Positions 1 to 9,427 of a stretch of DNA of 64,000 nucleotides are shown one piece after another. Source of the DNA: Gaiellasilicea sp963789355 (GTDB taxonomy: Bacteria; Actinomycetota; Thermoleophilia; Gaiellales; Gaiellaceae); NCBI GenBank assembly GCA_963789355.1, contig CAWBKK010000006.1, forward strand, positions 61,624 through 125,623, written 5' to 3'. Within the stretch, counting starts at the first letter, position 1. The number at the start of each line of letters is the position of its first letter. Position numbers and translations under genes: made by a program. The notes beneath the pieces were generated by a model. The model ran no database searches and had not been told where the DNA came from. It saw only the letters and a program-made list of their open reading frames with translations.

Positions 1-587
1 TTCCGCAGGACGTGCGTGCCGATCCCGACCCCGACGAGCCGCTCGTTCAGGTACTCGTTCGCCCAGGCCGCGAGGCCCTGGTCGACAGCGCGGTCGAAGG
101 TGATCAGCTTCTTGGCGACGCCGCCGCTGGAGGTGATCGTCACGACCATCACCACCGACGGCTGCAGCAGCAGCACCTCGACGTGGCGGACCGACGCGGT
201 CTCGAGCCCCGGGGCGGACACGAGCGCGAGCAGGTGCGTCACCTGGCTCAGCATCTCGGTGGTCGACTGGAGCGCGTCCTCGACCTCGCTGCGCATGGAC
301 GTCAGGTCGAGCGGGAAGCGCGGCGGCCTCGTCTCCTGGCGCTCGAGGACGCCCTCGGCGTAGAAGCGGTAGCCCGCGTCGGTCGGGATCCGGCCGGCCG
401 AAGTGTGCGGGTGGGTGAGTAGGCCGAGCGACTCGAGCTCGGCGAGCTCGTTGCGCACCGTGCTCGAGGAGACGGGCAGGCCGGAGCGCTCGACGAGGGT
501 CTTCGAGCCGACGGGCTCGCCGGTGGCGACGTACTCCTCCACCAGGCGGCGGAGGAGGTCTCGCTTGCGCTCACTGATCTCGCTCAT
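1..587 (-). CDS. hrcA: Heat-inducible transcription repressor HrcA (3' end outside window)
   Basis: HrcA binds the CIRCE operator and represses groE/dnaK-type chaperone genes. About 195 N-terminal residues are visible; the family is about 340 residues, so the C-terminus lies beyond the left edge. The protein opens MSEISERKRDLLRRLVEEY and continues with a winged-helix region containing SSSTVRNELAELESLGLL and the HTSAGRIPTDAGYRFY signature. The start is ATG at 587, 13 bases after the hemW stop, so it is probably the last visible gene of murJ-lepA-hemW-hrcA. No CIRCE element is present in the window. Confidence 0.93.
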   Translation of the reverse strand, partial: MSEISERKRDLLRRLVEEYVATGEPVGSKTLVERSGLPVSSSTVRNELAELESLGLLTHPHTSAGRIPTDAGYRFYAEGVLERQETRPPRFPLDLTSMRSEVEDALQSTTEMLSQVTHLLALVSAPGLETASVRHVEVLLLQPSVVMVVTITSSGGVAKKLITFDRAVDQGLAAWANEYLNERLVGVGIGTHVLR

Positions 588-600
588 TTGCAGGGAAATT

Positions 601-1818
601 CTAGCTATCGAGTAACAGCTCGGCAGTGACGCCGCCACCGAGGAAACGGCCCCGGCGAGTGAGCTCGAGCGTGTCGGCTGTTGGTTCGATCAGCCCGTGT
701 CGCCGGAGCCTGGCGAGCGCGTCGCCGTCGACGACGGTCTCGAGGTCGTCCAGCCCGAGCGGCTCGTCGAGGCGAAGCCCGAGCATGACGCGCTCACGCG
801 CGGCCGTCTCCGGCTCCAGGTGCTCGAGCTCACGGTGGGGGCGATCGCCGCGCCCGAGCGCGGCGAGATAGCGCGGCAGGCTCGGCGCGTTTCGCCAGCG
901 CAGGCCACCCACGGTCGAGACGGCGCCGACGCCGACGCCGAGGTAGTCGCGACCGAGCCAGTAGCCGAGGTTGTGCCGGGCACGCAGGTCGCGGCCGTCG
1001 GCGGTGCGGCAGAAGTTCGCCGTCTCGTACCAGCGGTAGCCGGCCCCGGTGAGCGTCTCGACGACACGCTCGAAGTAGTCCTCCATCGCTTCTGCCTGCC
1101 GCTCGAGCTCGCCGCCGTGGGTGTGCGTGAAGCGCGTGCCGGGCTTCGCCTCGAGCTCGTAGCAGGAGAGGTGCTCCGGCTCGAGCGCGATCGCCTCGGC
1201 AAGATCGCGCCCGAGGTCGTCGACGCTCTGACCGGGGATCCCGTAGATCAGGTCGAGGGAGACGTTGGCGAAGCCGGCTGTGCGGAGCATGCCGACGGCG
1301 CCCCGAACGTCGTCGGGGCTCGCTCGTCGCTCGAGGGTCGCCAGCAGATGGGCCTGGAAGCTCTGCGCTCCAAGCGAGACACGATCGACGCCGTGCTCCT
1401 GGAGCAACGCAGCCAGGTCAGGCGTCACCGTCTCTGGATTCGCCTCGACCGTCGTCTCCGCTGCAGGCGGAAGCGCCGCGAGCAGGCGAGCGAGCGCGGC
1501 CGGTTCGGTGAACGTGGGCGTGCCTCCGCCGATGAAGACCGTCTCGACGTCCGCCGCGAGCAGGCCCCGCTCGAGCTCGAGCTCCGCCAGCAGCGCGTCC
1601 ACGTAACCGCCGTGCTCGCCGTCGTGGCCTGTGACGGTGACGAAGTCGCAGTAGCCGCAACGGTGGGCGCAGAAGGGGAGGTGAACGTAGAGGTGGCGCG
1701 CGCCCGGTCCAGCCCCCGGGCTGGGGGCGCGATTGCCCCCTTCCGGAACGCTACGCGTCGATCCGTCACGGGTGTGTGACCCAGGTGTGCCGGTTGCGTG
1801 CCGGTTCACCGCGCTCAC
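601..1818 (-). CDS. hemW: Radical SAM HemW (coproporphyrinogen oxidase-like heme chaperone)
   Basis: About 405 residues. A CX3CX2C radical-SAM cluster motif (CAHRCGYC, about residues 50-57) is followed by D-F. This is the HemW pattern; true HemN carries a fourth cysteine. GGGTPTF and a C-terminal HemN-type domain are also visible. HemW is known as a heme-binding chaperone rather than the oxidase. I chose GTG at 1818, which overlaps the lepA stop as GTGA; GTG at 1809 is an alternative. An open frame continues further upstream but runs inside lepA. Position between lepA and hrcA is the common bacterial order. Confidence 0.9.
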   Translation of the reverse strand: MSAVNRHATGTPGSHTRDGSTRSVPEGGNRAPSPGAGPGARHLYVHLPFCAHRCGYCDFVTVTGHDGEHGGYVDALLAELELERGLLAADVETVFIGGGTPTFTEPAALARLLAALPPAAETTVEANPETVTPDLAALLQEHGVDRVSLGAQSFQAHLLATLERRASPDDVRGAVGMLRTAGFANVSLDLIYGIPGQSVDDLGRDLAEAIALEPEHLSCYELEAKPGTRFTHTHGGELERQAEAMEDYFERVVETLTGAGYRWYETANFCRTADGRDLRARHNLGYWLGRDYLGVGVGAVSTVGGLRWRNAPSLPRYLAALGRGDRPHRELEHLEPETAARERVMLGLRLDEPLGLDDLETVVDGDALARLRRHGLIEPTADTLELTRRGRFLGGGVTAELLLDS

Positions 1819-3602
1819 TTGCTCCGCTCGTCCAGATTGAGCACAGCGAGGAACGCCTCCTGCGGCACCTCGACACCGCCGACCTGCTTCATCCGCTTCT
1901 TGCCCTTCTTTTGCTTCTCGAGGAGCTTCCGCTTGCGGCTGATGTCGCCGCCGTAGCACTTGGCGAGCACGTCTTTGCGACGCGCCTTGACCGTCTCTCG
2001 CGCGATGATCCGCGCGCCGATCGCGGCCTGGATCGCGACGTCGAACATCTGGCGCGGGATCTCCTTGCGCAGCCGCTCGACGAGCAGCCTGCCTCGCTCG
2101 TAGGCGAAGTCGCGGTGGATGATCAACGAGAGCGCATCGACCTGCTCCCCGCCGACGAGGACGTCCACTCTGACGACGTTGCCGGGCCGGAACCCGGCGA
2201 GGTCGTAGTCGAAGCTCGCGTAGCCCCGCGTTCTCGACTTGAGCTGGTCGTAGAAGTCGAGCACGATCTCGCCCAATGGCAGCTCGTAGGTGAGGTGCAC
2301 CCGCTCCTCGGAGAGGTACTCCATGTGGTCGAACTTGCCCCGGCGCTCGTTGTTGAGCTCCATCACGGCCCCGACGTACTCCTTCGGGACGATCACCGAA
2401 GCCTTGATGTACGGCTCCTCGGCCGCTTCGATCTCGACCGGCATGTCGGCGGGGTTGTGCACCTCGACCCAGTTGCCGTTCCGCTCCTGGACGCGGTAGG
2501 CGACGTTCGGCGCGGTCACGATCAGGTCGAGGTCGAACTCTCGCTCGAGCCGCTCGCGAACGATCTCCATGTGCAGCAGCCCGAGGAAACCGCAGCGGAA
2601 GCCGAAGCCGAGCGCCTGCGAGGTCTCCGGCTCGTAGAAAAGCGCGGCGTCGTTCAGCTTCAGCCGCTCGAGCGCGTCGCGAAGCTCTGGATACTCGTCC
2701 GAGTCGGTCGGGAACAGGCCGGAGAAGACCATCGGCTTGACTTCCTTGTACCCGGGCAGCGGCTCGGCCGCAGGGCGCTTCTCGGCGGTGAGCGTGTCGC
2801 CAACTCGAAGCTTGGAGACGTCCTTGAGTCCGGTGATGACGTAGCCGACCTCGCCGGCGACGAGCGCCTTCACGGGGCGCCGCTCGGGCGAGAGGAAGCC
2901 GAGCTCCTCCGCTTCGAAGCGTGTCCCCTGCGCCATCGCACGGACCGCATCACGAGTCTCGAAGCGGCCGTCGACGACGCGGACGAACGCGACGACGCCG
3001 CGGTACTGGTCGTAGGAGGAGTCGAAGATGAGCGCGCGAGCGGGCGCATCGGCGGCGCCGTCGGGAGCCGGGATTCGCTCGATGATCGCGTCGAGCACCT
3101 CCTCCACGCCCTGGCCGGTCTTGGCGGAGATGCGGAGAACGCGATCCGGATCGTCGCCGATCAGGTCGGCGACCTCGGCGGCGGCACCGTCCGGATCGGC
3201 CTGGGGCAGGTCGATCTTGTTCACGACCGGGACGATCTCGAGGTTGTTCTCGATCGCCAGATACGCGTTCGCGAGTGTCTGCGCCTCGATCCCCTGCGCC
3301 GCGTCGACGACGAGCAGCGCTCCTTCGCACGCCTGGAGCGAGCGCGAGACCTCGTACGTGAAGTCGACGTGGCCCGGCGTGTCGATCAGATTCAGCTGGT
3401 GGCCCTTCCAGAGCACGCGGACGGCCTGCGCCTTGATCGTGATTCCGCGCTCGCGCTCGAGCTCCATCGAGTCGAGCAGCTGCTCCTTCATGTCGCGGTC
3501 GGCGACGGTGTCGGTCGCCTGCAGGATCCGATCGGCCAGCGTCGACTTCCCATGGTCGATGTGGGCGATGATCGAGAAGTTGCGGATCTTGTCCTGGTCC
3601 AT
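1815..3602 (-). CDS. lepA: Elongation factor 4 (LepA) GTPase
   Basis: 595 residues, full length for EF4. The P-loop AHIDHGKST lies at about residues 12-20, the DTPGH motif and NKIDLP follow, and the C-terminus has the LepA-specific domain with AKCYGGDISRKRK. LepA is a ribosome-associated translational GTPase affecting 30S biogenesis and back-translocation. It starts 6 bases after the murJ stop and overlaps hemW by 4 bases, so it is translated within an operon. Confidence 0.98.
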   Translation of the reverse strand: MDQDKIRNFSIIAHIDHGKSTLADRILQATDTVADRDMKEQLLDSMELERERGITIKAQAVRVLWKGHQLNLIDTPGHVDFTYEVSRSLQACEGALLVVDAAQGIEAQTLANAYLAIENNLEIVPVVNKIDLPQADPDGAAAEVADLIGDDPDRVLRISAKTGQGVEEVLDAIIERIPAPDGAADAPARALIFDSSYDQYRGVVAFVRVVDGRFETRDAVRAMAQGTRFEAEELGFLSPERRPVKALVAGEVGYVITGLKDVSKLRVGDTLTAEKRPAAEPLPGYKEVKPMVFSGLFPTDSDEYPELRDALERLKLNDAALFYEPETSQALGFGFRCGFLGLLHMEIVRERLEREFDLDLIVTAPNVAYRVQERNGNWVEVHNPADMPVEIEAAEEPYIKASVIVPKEYVGAVMELNNERRGKFDHMEYLSEERVHLTYELPLGEIVLDFYDQLKSRTRGYASFDYDLAGFRPGNVVRVDVLVGGEQVDALSLIIHRDFAYERGRLLVERLRKEIPRQMFDVAIQAAIGARIIARETVKARRKDVLAKCYGGDISRKRKLLEKQKKGKKRMKQVGGVEVPQEAFLAVLNLDERSK

Positions 3603-3608
3603 GCGTGA

Positions 3609-5178
3609 TCAGCCTTGGCGCGAACGGCCTCGCAGGGAGAGTAGCGTCGCAAGCTCGGGCACCCGCAGCGCCCGGCACACGATCAGATAGGCGGCGCCGC
3701 CGACCAGCAGCGCCGTTCCGAGCGAGCCGAGCTGGCCGAGGAATGATCGCCCGAGCGCGTCGTCGAGGAGTCGCCAGACGCCGTAGGCAACGGCGGCGAG
3801 CAGCGCGGATGCAACGGTGACGAGTAGGAACGATCGGATCGTCGTCGCGTAGGTCGATGGGTCCCGCGCGACGCCGCAGCGCGGCGAAGAGGAGTGCGAC
3901 CCCCGCGATGTTCGCGAGCGAGATCGCGAGCGGGATGCCCCAGACGCCGACGCGGTAGAGGGCGGCGTAGAGCGCCGTGTTCAACGCGACGACCGCGAGG
4001 GCGACGAACGTCGGGACCCACGGCGCCTGGAGGCTGAAGAAGCCGCGATTCAGCATCAGCATCATCCCGTTGAAGGTCAGCCCGAGCGAGAACGCAGCGA
4101 GCGCACCGGCGACGACGCGCGTCTGATCGGGCTCGAACGCACCGCGCTCGTAGAGCAGCCGGATGATCGGCTCGGCCAGAACCGCGGAGACGACGCCGGC
4201 CGGGATCAGCAGGAAGTTGATCTGACGGAGGCCGGTCGAGACCGTGGCGCGGAAGCCGCCGAGGTCGCCCCGTGTCGCCAGGCGAGCCAGCGACGGATAC
4301 AGGATCGTCGCGACTGCGACCGAGAACATCCCCTGGGGCAGCATGTAGACGCGGAAGGCCTTGTCGATCGCGTTCGGTGCGATCGTCGGGTCGATCAGCT
4401 TGGAGGCGAAGACAGTGCCGATCACGGCGTTGACGTTGATCAGGCCGAGCCCGAGCATCACCGGCCCCATCAGCTTGAAGACCTGCTTGACAGCCGGATC
4501 GCGGACGTCGAGCGCCAGCCGGAGACGCCCGTCGAGTCCGCGCAGCCACGGCAGCGGCAACAGCAGCTGGATCACCGTGCCGGCGACGATCGAACCGGCG
4601 TAGACGTAGAGCTTGCCGCTGTCCGTGTCCGCCCGCGGCACGCCGACGACGAGGCCGACGATGATCGCGACGTTCCAGAAGACGGGCGTCAGCGCGGGGA
4701 TCGAGAACTGGTCGTAGCTGTTCAGGATCCCGGTGACGATCCCGAAGAGCCCGATCAAGACAACGATCGGAAAGAGGATCTGGGAGAGCGTCACGGCCAG
4801 GTCGTCGTAGGCGTCCGTGAGCGGCGGCATCAAGACCGGCGCGAGCAGGACGAAGAGCGCGGTGATTCCCCCGACGATCAGGAGGAAGAGCCAGAAGACG
4901 GTCGACGCGACCCGCCAGGCTCGCGCTCGCTCCCCTTTCTCGAGCAGCTCGCTGAACACGGGGACGAACGCGGACGAGAGCGCCGCGTCGGCGACGAGCG
5001 CACGGACGAGGTTCGGGATCTGGAAGGCGATCGTGAACGCGTTGATCGGGCCGCGGGCGCCAAAGTAGTTGGCGGCGACGATCTCGCGCACGAGGCCGAG
5101 GACGCGCGAGAGCCCCGTCGCTGCCGAGAAGATCGCCGTCGACCACGCGAGCCTCCGTGCCTGGGCCCGCGTCTCCAC
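3609..5178 (-). CDS. murJ: Lipid II flippase MurJ (MviN family), interrupted by a one-base frameshift
   Basis: MurJ moves lipid II across the membrane for peptidoglycan synthesis. Residues 1 to about 440 form a typical polytopic MviN protein (ATGLSRVLGLVREIVAANYFG near the N-terminus, then many hydrophobic segments). At about 3841-3850 the frame shifts; the last two helices (SFLLVTVASALLAAVAYGVW, later ALLVGGAAYLIVCRAL) continue in the next frame to a TGA at 3609. Total length is 1570 bases, one more than a multiple of three, and removing one base gives the expected join GPIDLRATIRSFLL. The start is GTG at 5178. I judge the shift a likely sequence error, since MurJ is normally essential. Confidence 0.88.
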
Positions 5179-5185
5179 GGCACCG

Positions 5186-5191
5186 AGTATA
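5186..5191 (-). promoter_or_regulatory. -10 element of a probable leaderless murJ promoter
   Basis: TATACT on the minus strand lies 7 bases before the GTG of murJ, the spacing expected when transcription starts at the initiation codon. No Shine-Dalgarno sequence is present. Inference from position only. Confidence 0.5.
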
Positions 5192-5202
5192 GGAGTGGGG
5201 TC

Positions 5203-5211
5203 TGCTACGAT
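5203..5211 (+). promoter_or_regulatory. Extended -10 promoter of rpsT
   Basis: TGCTACGAT is an extended -10 (TGN plus TANNNT) in the divergent murJ/rpsT interval. It would start transcription near 5218 and give a leader of roughly 29 bases that contains the hairpin at 5219-5235. Confidence 0.5.
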
Positions 5212-5218
5212 TTTGCGC

Positions 5219-5235
5219 GCCCGCCGAGTGCGGGC
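5219..5235 (+). other. Stem-loop in the rpsT leader
   Basis: GCCCGC and GCGGGC form a perfect 6-bp stem around a 5-base loop, followed by a pyrimidine-rich stretch (CTTTCTTC) just before the rpsT ATG. S20 genes are often autoregulated at the leader; whether this hairpin does that is not shown. Confidence 0.45.
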
Positions 5236-5246
5236 CTTTCTTCGAC

Positions 5247-5513
5247 ATGGCGAATATTCAGCAGCAGAAAAAGCGCGTTCGCATCTCCGAGCGCCAGCGC
5301 GAGGAGAACCTGCGCTACCGCTCGACGGTGAAGACGCTGACGAAGCGTCTCGAAGCCGCGGTCTCCGAGGGCGACAAGGACGCGGTCGCCACCGAGCATC
5401 TCGAGCTGACGCGGATGATCGACAAGGCCGCTTCGCACGGCGCGCTGCACAAGAACACGGCCGGTCGCAAGAAGTCGCGGGCTGCCCGGCTCGTCGCCGG
5501 CGACGCCTCCTAG
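5247..5513 (+). CDS. rpsT: 30S ribosomal protein S20
   Basis: 88 residues, basic and helical, opening MANIQQQKKRVRISERQREEN and ending in an S20-type tail with HKNTAGRKKSRAARL. S20 is a primary 16S rRNA-binding protein of the small subunit. No Shine-Dalgarno precedes the ATG; a GC-rich hairpin occupies the leader instead. Its TAG stop lies in a CTAG shared with the stop of the convergent holA gene. Confidence 0.97.
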   Translation: MANIQQQKKRVRISERQREENLRYRSTVKTLTKRLEAAVSEGDKDAVATEHLELTRMIDKAASHGALHKNTAGRKKSRAARLVAGDAS

Positions 5514-6511
5514 CTCTCGACTCTGAGGTCGATCAGCGCTCGCTGGAGCTCGAGATCGGGCGCGAGCTTGCTGCCGCCCTTGAGGGCATGGTCGAGCCCG
5601 GCAAGCCGAACGACCGCCGTTCGCAGCTCCTCCTCGCCGAAGTTGGCGGCCTGGCCGAACACCTTCTCGACGTAGAAGGGATGGCGCTTCAGGGTCGTAG
5701 CGGCGTCGCGGGCGCGAACGCCCTCGGCCGCGAGCCGCTGGCAGCGGCGCATGAACGAGAGATGGTTGCCGAGCGCGCCCGCCAGCCGTGGCGCGGTGTC
5801 GCGGCGGGGCCTGCCTTCGCGCTCGAAGATCGTCTCCGTGGCAGCGAGCGTGCGGCCGAGGTCACGCTGCGCCCAGGCATCGGTGAGCTCGAAGGTCGGC
5901 GTCTCGGCGACGGCCGCGACGAGCTGTTCCACCTCGTGCTCCCCGATCGGCTCGTCCCCTGCCCAGAGAGCGAGCTTGTCAACTTCGTTGGCGAGCTGGT
6001 GGAAGTCCTCGCCGACCAGCTGGACGAGCGCCGCAACCGCCTCCGGCTCGGCGCGGACACCGGCTTGCTTGAACCGTTCGGCGACCCACGCGTCGGCCTT
6101 CTTCTTCACGACGGCGAACGTGAGCATGTCGCCCGCTTTCGCGCAGGCCTTGGCCAGCGGCGCGTCCTTCTTCAGCTCCTCGGCGACGAGCGCGAGGACC
6201 GTGTTCGGCGCGGGTGAGGCGAGATACTCCTCCACGGCTTTCACGTCGGCGGCCTTCCAGCCGTTCGCGAGCCTGCCCTCGGTGGTGCGACGGCCGTCGA
6301 TACCCTCCACGAGGACGAGCCGTGCGTCGCCGAAGAGGCTGCCCGCGTTGCAGAGGGCGGCGGTCTCGGCACCCGACACCTCCTGGGCGCTGACGATCTC
6401 GGTCGCCTCGGGCTCGAAGTGACGGCGAAGCCGCGCGAGCGCGGTCTCGATCTTGGGGCGGTCGCTGCCTGTGAGCAAGTAGACCGGTTTGAGCGCGGGC
6501 GACTCGGCCAT
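5510..6511 (-). CDS. holA: DNA polymerase III subunit delta (HolA)
   Basis: 333 residues. Delta opens the sliding clamp within the clamp loader. The N-terminal PVYLLTGSDRPKIE and the later VGEDFHQLANEVDKLALWAG and FYVEKVFGQA regions match the family. It is tail-to-tail with rpsT with a 4-base overlap, the usual pairing of these two genes in actinobacteria. The start is ATG at 6511, supported by a -10 element six bases upstream. Confidence 0.95.
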   Translation of the reverse strand: MAESPALKPVYLLTGSDRPKIETALARLRRHFEPEATEIVSAQEVSGAETAALCNAGSLFGDARLVLVEGIDGRRTTEGRLANGWKAADVKAVEEYLASPAPNTVLALVAEELKKDAPLAKACAKAGDMLTFAVVKKKADAWVAERFKQAGVRAEPEAVAALVQLVGEDFHQLANEVDKLALWAGDEPIGEHEVEQLVAAVAETPTFELTDAWAQRDLGRTLAATETIFEREGRPRRDTAPRLAGALGNHLSFMRRCQRLAAEGVRARDAATTLKRHPFYVEKVFGQAANFGEEELRTAVVRLAGLDHALKGGSKLAPDLELQRALIDLRVES

Positions 6512-6517
6512 GGCGCC

Positions 6518-6523
6518 ACCCTA
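6518..6523 (-). promoter_or_regulatory. -10 element of a probable leaderless holA promoter
   Basis: TAGGGT on the minus strand ends 6 bases before the holA ATG and lies immediately downstream of the comEC stop, so holA may have its own leaderless transcript. Confidence 0.5.
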
Positions 6524-6524
6524 C

Positions 6525-8717
6525 TCAACGGTCGGTCCGAACCGAGATCCGCCGTCCGTCCGACTCGAGGACGACTCGACCATCCTCGTCGGTGCGGTAG
6601 AGACGCAGGCCGGCGCTCTGGCGGAGGGCGGCGAGGGTCGACGCCGTCGGGTGGCCGTAGTCGTTGTTGCGCCCGCAGGAGATGACGGCGACGTCCGGCC
6701 GCAACTGGTGCAACTCGGCCGCGAGCCCGGGATCGGCGGAGCCGTGGTGGGCGACCTTGAGGATCTCGATCGGCGTCGAGAGCAGCCGCGCAGTCACCTC
6801 CGTCTCAGCATCTGCGGTCAGCAACGTGTCCACCTCGCCGTAGCTCGCCAGCATCACGATCGGCAGCAGGTTCGGATCGTCCGCGGTCGTTCCCGGCCTG
6901 TCGGGCCAGAGAACGCGAAGCCGGAGGCGCCCGAGCCGGAAACCCTCGCCGGCACGCGTCTCGACCACCGGCACGCCGCGGTCGGAGGCCATGGCCAGGG
7001 CCGCCCGTTCGTACGGACCGGAGACCGCGAGGAGTGGATCGAGGACGCGATCGACGGCAACGCGTCGCAGAACCGTTTCCGCGCCGCCGATGTGATCCCG
7101 TTGCGGGTGGGTCAGAACGAGCGCCGCGAGCCGGCGGACACCGAGCCCCCGCAGCTGCCGCGCGACGTCCGCCTCGGGTGGGCCCTGGTCGACGAGGACG
7201 GCGCCCTCCGGTACCTGGAGCAGGATCGCGTCACCCTGGCCGACATCGAGGAAGCTGATTCTCAGCCCGGTCGGCGGGGGCAGGGGCGCCTCCGGCAGCA
7301 ACTGCCAGACGAGGAGCGCCGGTGCGAGTGCCGCCATGCTCGCGACGGCAAGCGGGCGCCGCCAGCGCGGAAGGCGCTGCAGGGCGAGGAGCAGGACGGG
7401 CGTTCCCAGCAGTACGCAGACCGCCGTGCCGGAACCGACCTGGGCGAACGGGAGCCCGCCGATCAGGCCTGCGCACTCGGCGATGTACGCCGCGAGCCAG
7501 CCGTTCAGCCAGCCGAGCGCGAGCGCGGCGGTGGGCAGAACCGGCTCGATCAAGGAGCCGACGAGGGCGAGCCCGAGCAGCGGCCCGATCGCCAGGGTCA
7601 CGAGGGCGTTCGCCGGCAGCGAGTAGACCGGCACGCTGCCGAACTGGAGCCAGAGGATCGGAGCCGTGGCTGCACCGCAGGCGGTGGAGACCGCAACCGC
7701 TTCGCGCAGCCAGGTGCTGAGCGGGTAGCCCTCGAGCGCCAGCCGGAGCCGCGGCAGGAGCACGAAGATCGACGTGACCGCCGCGAACGAGAGCTGAAAA
7801 CCTGGCTCGAGCAGGCTCGCCGGCGTCCATGCCAGCAGCACGGCGGCTCCGAGCGCGAGGAAGTGCCAGCGGTCGCGCGGGCGTGAGAGCAGCCAGGCAA
7901 GTGAGGCGAGGCCTCCTGCCACCCCGGCGCGCACGACCGACGGCTGCCAGCCCACCGCGAGGACGTATGCCGCGATCGCCGCGATCGCCGTTGCCTCGGC
8001 CGCGAGACGCGGGATCCCGAGCAGCCACGCCAGTCCGAGCACACCGAGGGCCAGGAAGGTGATGTTCTGGCCCGAGACGGCCAGGAGGTGATAGAGCCCT
8101 GAGGCCTTGAACTCGTCGCGGAGCTCGTCGGAGAGCCCTTCGTCCTCGCCGAGCACGATGCCTGCCAGGACGGCGCGCCGCTCGCCTCCGAGCCCAGGGG
8201 CGATTGCGCGCGCCACATGCGCGCGGAGGCGATCCGAGACACCGCCGATCCCACCCCGGCGGCCGCTGATCTCCCAGCTCCGCCCTTGCAGGAGCACGTG
8301 CACGCCGCGGCGGGCGAGCCAGCCGCGCTCGTCGAAGCCGTCCTCCGGCCCGCGTGGCGCGGACACGGTCGCTCGAAGCGCGAGGATGGCTCCCTGCGGC
8401 GGTGAGCGGCCGAGCGGCAACTCGAGCAGCACTCGCTCGCGCAGGGAGCGTCCGCCGAAGCGGCGCACCTCGGCAGGGATGCGGAGGGCGAAGGTCGATC
8501 TCCGCACCGGCCCGGTCACGACCGCCGTGACCGCAGCTGACCGGCCGACTTCGGGCAGGAGCACGCTCTCGTCGAGCGCATCGAGCCGCACGCTCCCCCA
8601 CCACCAGCCGGCGAGGAGCAGAGCTCCCGCAAACGCCGCCAAGCGAGTTCCCGGGACACTCGCCGCCACAGCTGCGGCTGCCGCGACGGCTACGACGGCG
8701 AGCAGCGGCAGACGCAC
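6525..8717 (-). CDS. comEC: ComEC/Rec2 DNA-uptake channel protein
   Basis: ComEC forms the inner-membrane channel for single-stranded DNA during transformation. The 730-residue protein has an N-terminal DUF4131-like soluble part, a central competence domain (GLYHLLAVSGQNITFLALG) with many membrane segments, and a C-terminal metallo-beta-lactamase domain (FLDVGQGDAILL, LTHPQRDHIGG). GTG at 8717 is the first ordinary start. However, the frame stays open upstream and encodes a hydrophobic WPTLLVLSACIGLSLA stretch typical of ComEC N-termini, back to a CTG at 8786 that overlaps the comEA stop. The true start may therefore be noncanonical. Confidence 0.92.
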   Translation of the reverse strand: MRLPLLAVVAVAAAAAVAASVPGTRLAAFAGALLLAGWWWGSVRLDALDESVLLPEVGRSAAVTAVVTGPVRRSTFALRIPAEVRRFGGRSLRERVLLELPLGRSPPQGAILALRATVSAPRGPEDGFDERGWLARRGVHVLLQGRSWEISGRRGGIGGVSDRLRAHVARAIAPGLGGERRAVLAGIVLGEDEGLSDELRDEFKASGLYHLLAVSGQNITFLALGVLGLAWLLGIPRLAAEATAIAAIAAYVLAVGWQPSVVRAGVAGGLASLAWLLSRPRDRWHFLALGAAVLLAWTPASLLEPGFQLSFAAVTSIFVLLPRLRLALEGYPLSTWLREAVAVSTACGAATAPILWLQFGSVPVYSLPANALVTLAIGPLLGLALVGSLIEPVLPTAALALGWLNGWLAAYIAECAGLIGGLPFAQVGSGTAVCVLLGTPVLLLALQRLPRWRRPLAVASMAALAPALLVWQLLPEAPLPPPTGLRISFLDVGQGDAILLQVPEGAVLVDQGPPEADVARQLRGLGVRRLAALVLTHPQRDHIGGAETVLRRVAVDRVLDPLLAVSGPYERAALAMASDRGVPVVETRAGEGFRLGRLRLRVLWPDRPGTTADDPNLLPIVMLASYGEVDTLLTADAETEVTARLLSTPIEILKVAHHGSADPGLAAELHQLRPDVAVISCGRNNDYGHPTASTLAALRQSAGLRLYRTDEDGRVVLESDGRRISVRTDR

Positions 8718-8782
8718 GGCATTCGCGAGCGAGAGGCCGATGCAGGCGGAGAGAACGAGCAGGGTCGGCCAGGCGCGTGCGA

Positions 8783-9340
8783 TCAGGGCGACGCAACCTC
8801 TCGGAGCTGCTCGACGCGGGCCGGCCCGATTCCCGGGATCGCGTCGAGATCGTCAACGGAGCGGAAGCCCCCGTGCTCGGCGCGATAGTCGAGGATCTTC
8901 TGGGCGGTGACGGGGCCGATCCCCGGCAGCGCGTCCAGCTCGGCCGCGGTCGCAGAGCTGAGACTGACGCGTCCGCCGACCGCCTTCCCGGGCGCACCCG
9001 GGACCCGCCGCGGCACGACCACCTGCATCCCGTCTGCGAGCGGCGCAGCGAGGTTGATCGCTGCGGTGTCGGCCGGCGCGGTCGCTCCGCCCGCACGGGC
9101 GACCGCGTCGGCGACGCGCTTGCCCTCGGCCAGCCGGTACAGCCCGGGTCGCCGGACGGCGCCGGCGACATGGACGACGAGCTTCGGTGCGGCCGCAGGC
9201 GCCTCGGCGACGAGTCGTTCGGCAGGTCGCTCCCTGGCGGCACCCGCGCCGGCCAGCGTGCGCCCGGCCACGGCCAGCAGCACGAGCGCGGCCGCAGCGA
9301 GGAGGAGCGCCCGCCGGCGCGACACGGGCATGGAGGGCAT
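8783..9340 (-). CDS. comEA: ComEA-type competence DNA receptor
   Basis: 185 residues: an N-terminal membrane anchor (LLLAAAALVLLAVAG), an SLBB-like domain (VHVAGAVRRPGLYRL) and a C-terminal helix-hairpin-helix pair (ALPGIGPVTAQKILDYR, AIPGIGPARVEQL) that binds double-stranded DNA. It lies directly upstream of comEC, the standard competence order, and implies capacity for DNA uptake if type IV pilus genes exist elsewhere. Confidence 0.94.
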   Translation of the reverse strand: MPSMPVSRRRALLLAAAALVLLAVAGRTLAGAGAARERPAERLVAEAPAAAPKLVVHVAGAVRRPGLYRLAEGKRVADAVARAGGATAPADTAAINLAAPLADGMQVVVPRRVPGAPGKAVGGRVSLSSATAAELDALPGIGPVTAQKILDYRAEHGGFRSVDDLDAIPGIGPARVEQLREVASP

Positions 9341-9427
9341 GTCTCGAGCGTGCCGGGAAACCCGTCACAAGAGACAAACGCCTCTGCACCAACTTCGTGC
9401 CGGTTTCAGCGACACCCGACCCGGGCG

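Noticed and set aside
2950..5178. A 742-codon open frame starting as MurJ and running through into lepA
   Set aside because: Only the first part is MurJ-like; after about 3845 it is arginine-rich out-of-frame translation. The real MurJ C-terminus is in the neighbouring frame and stops at 3609.
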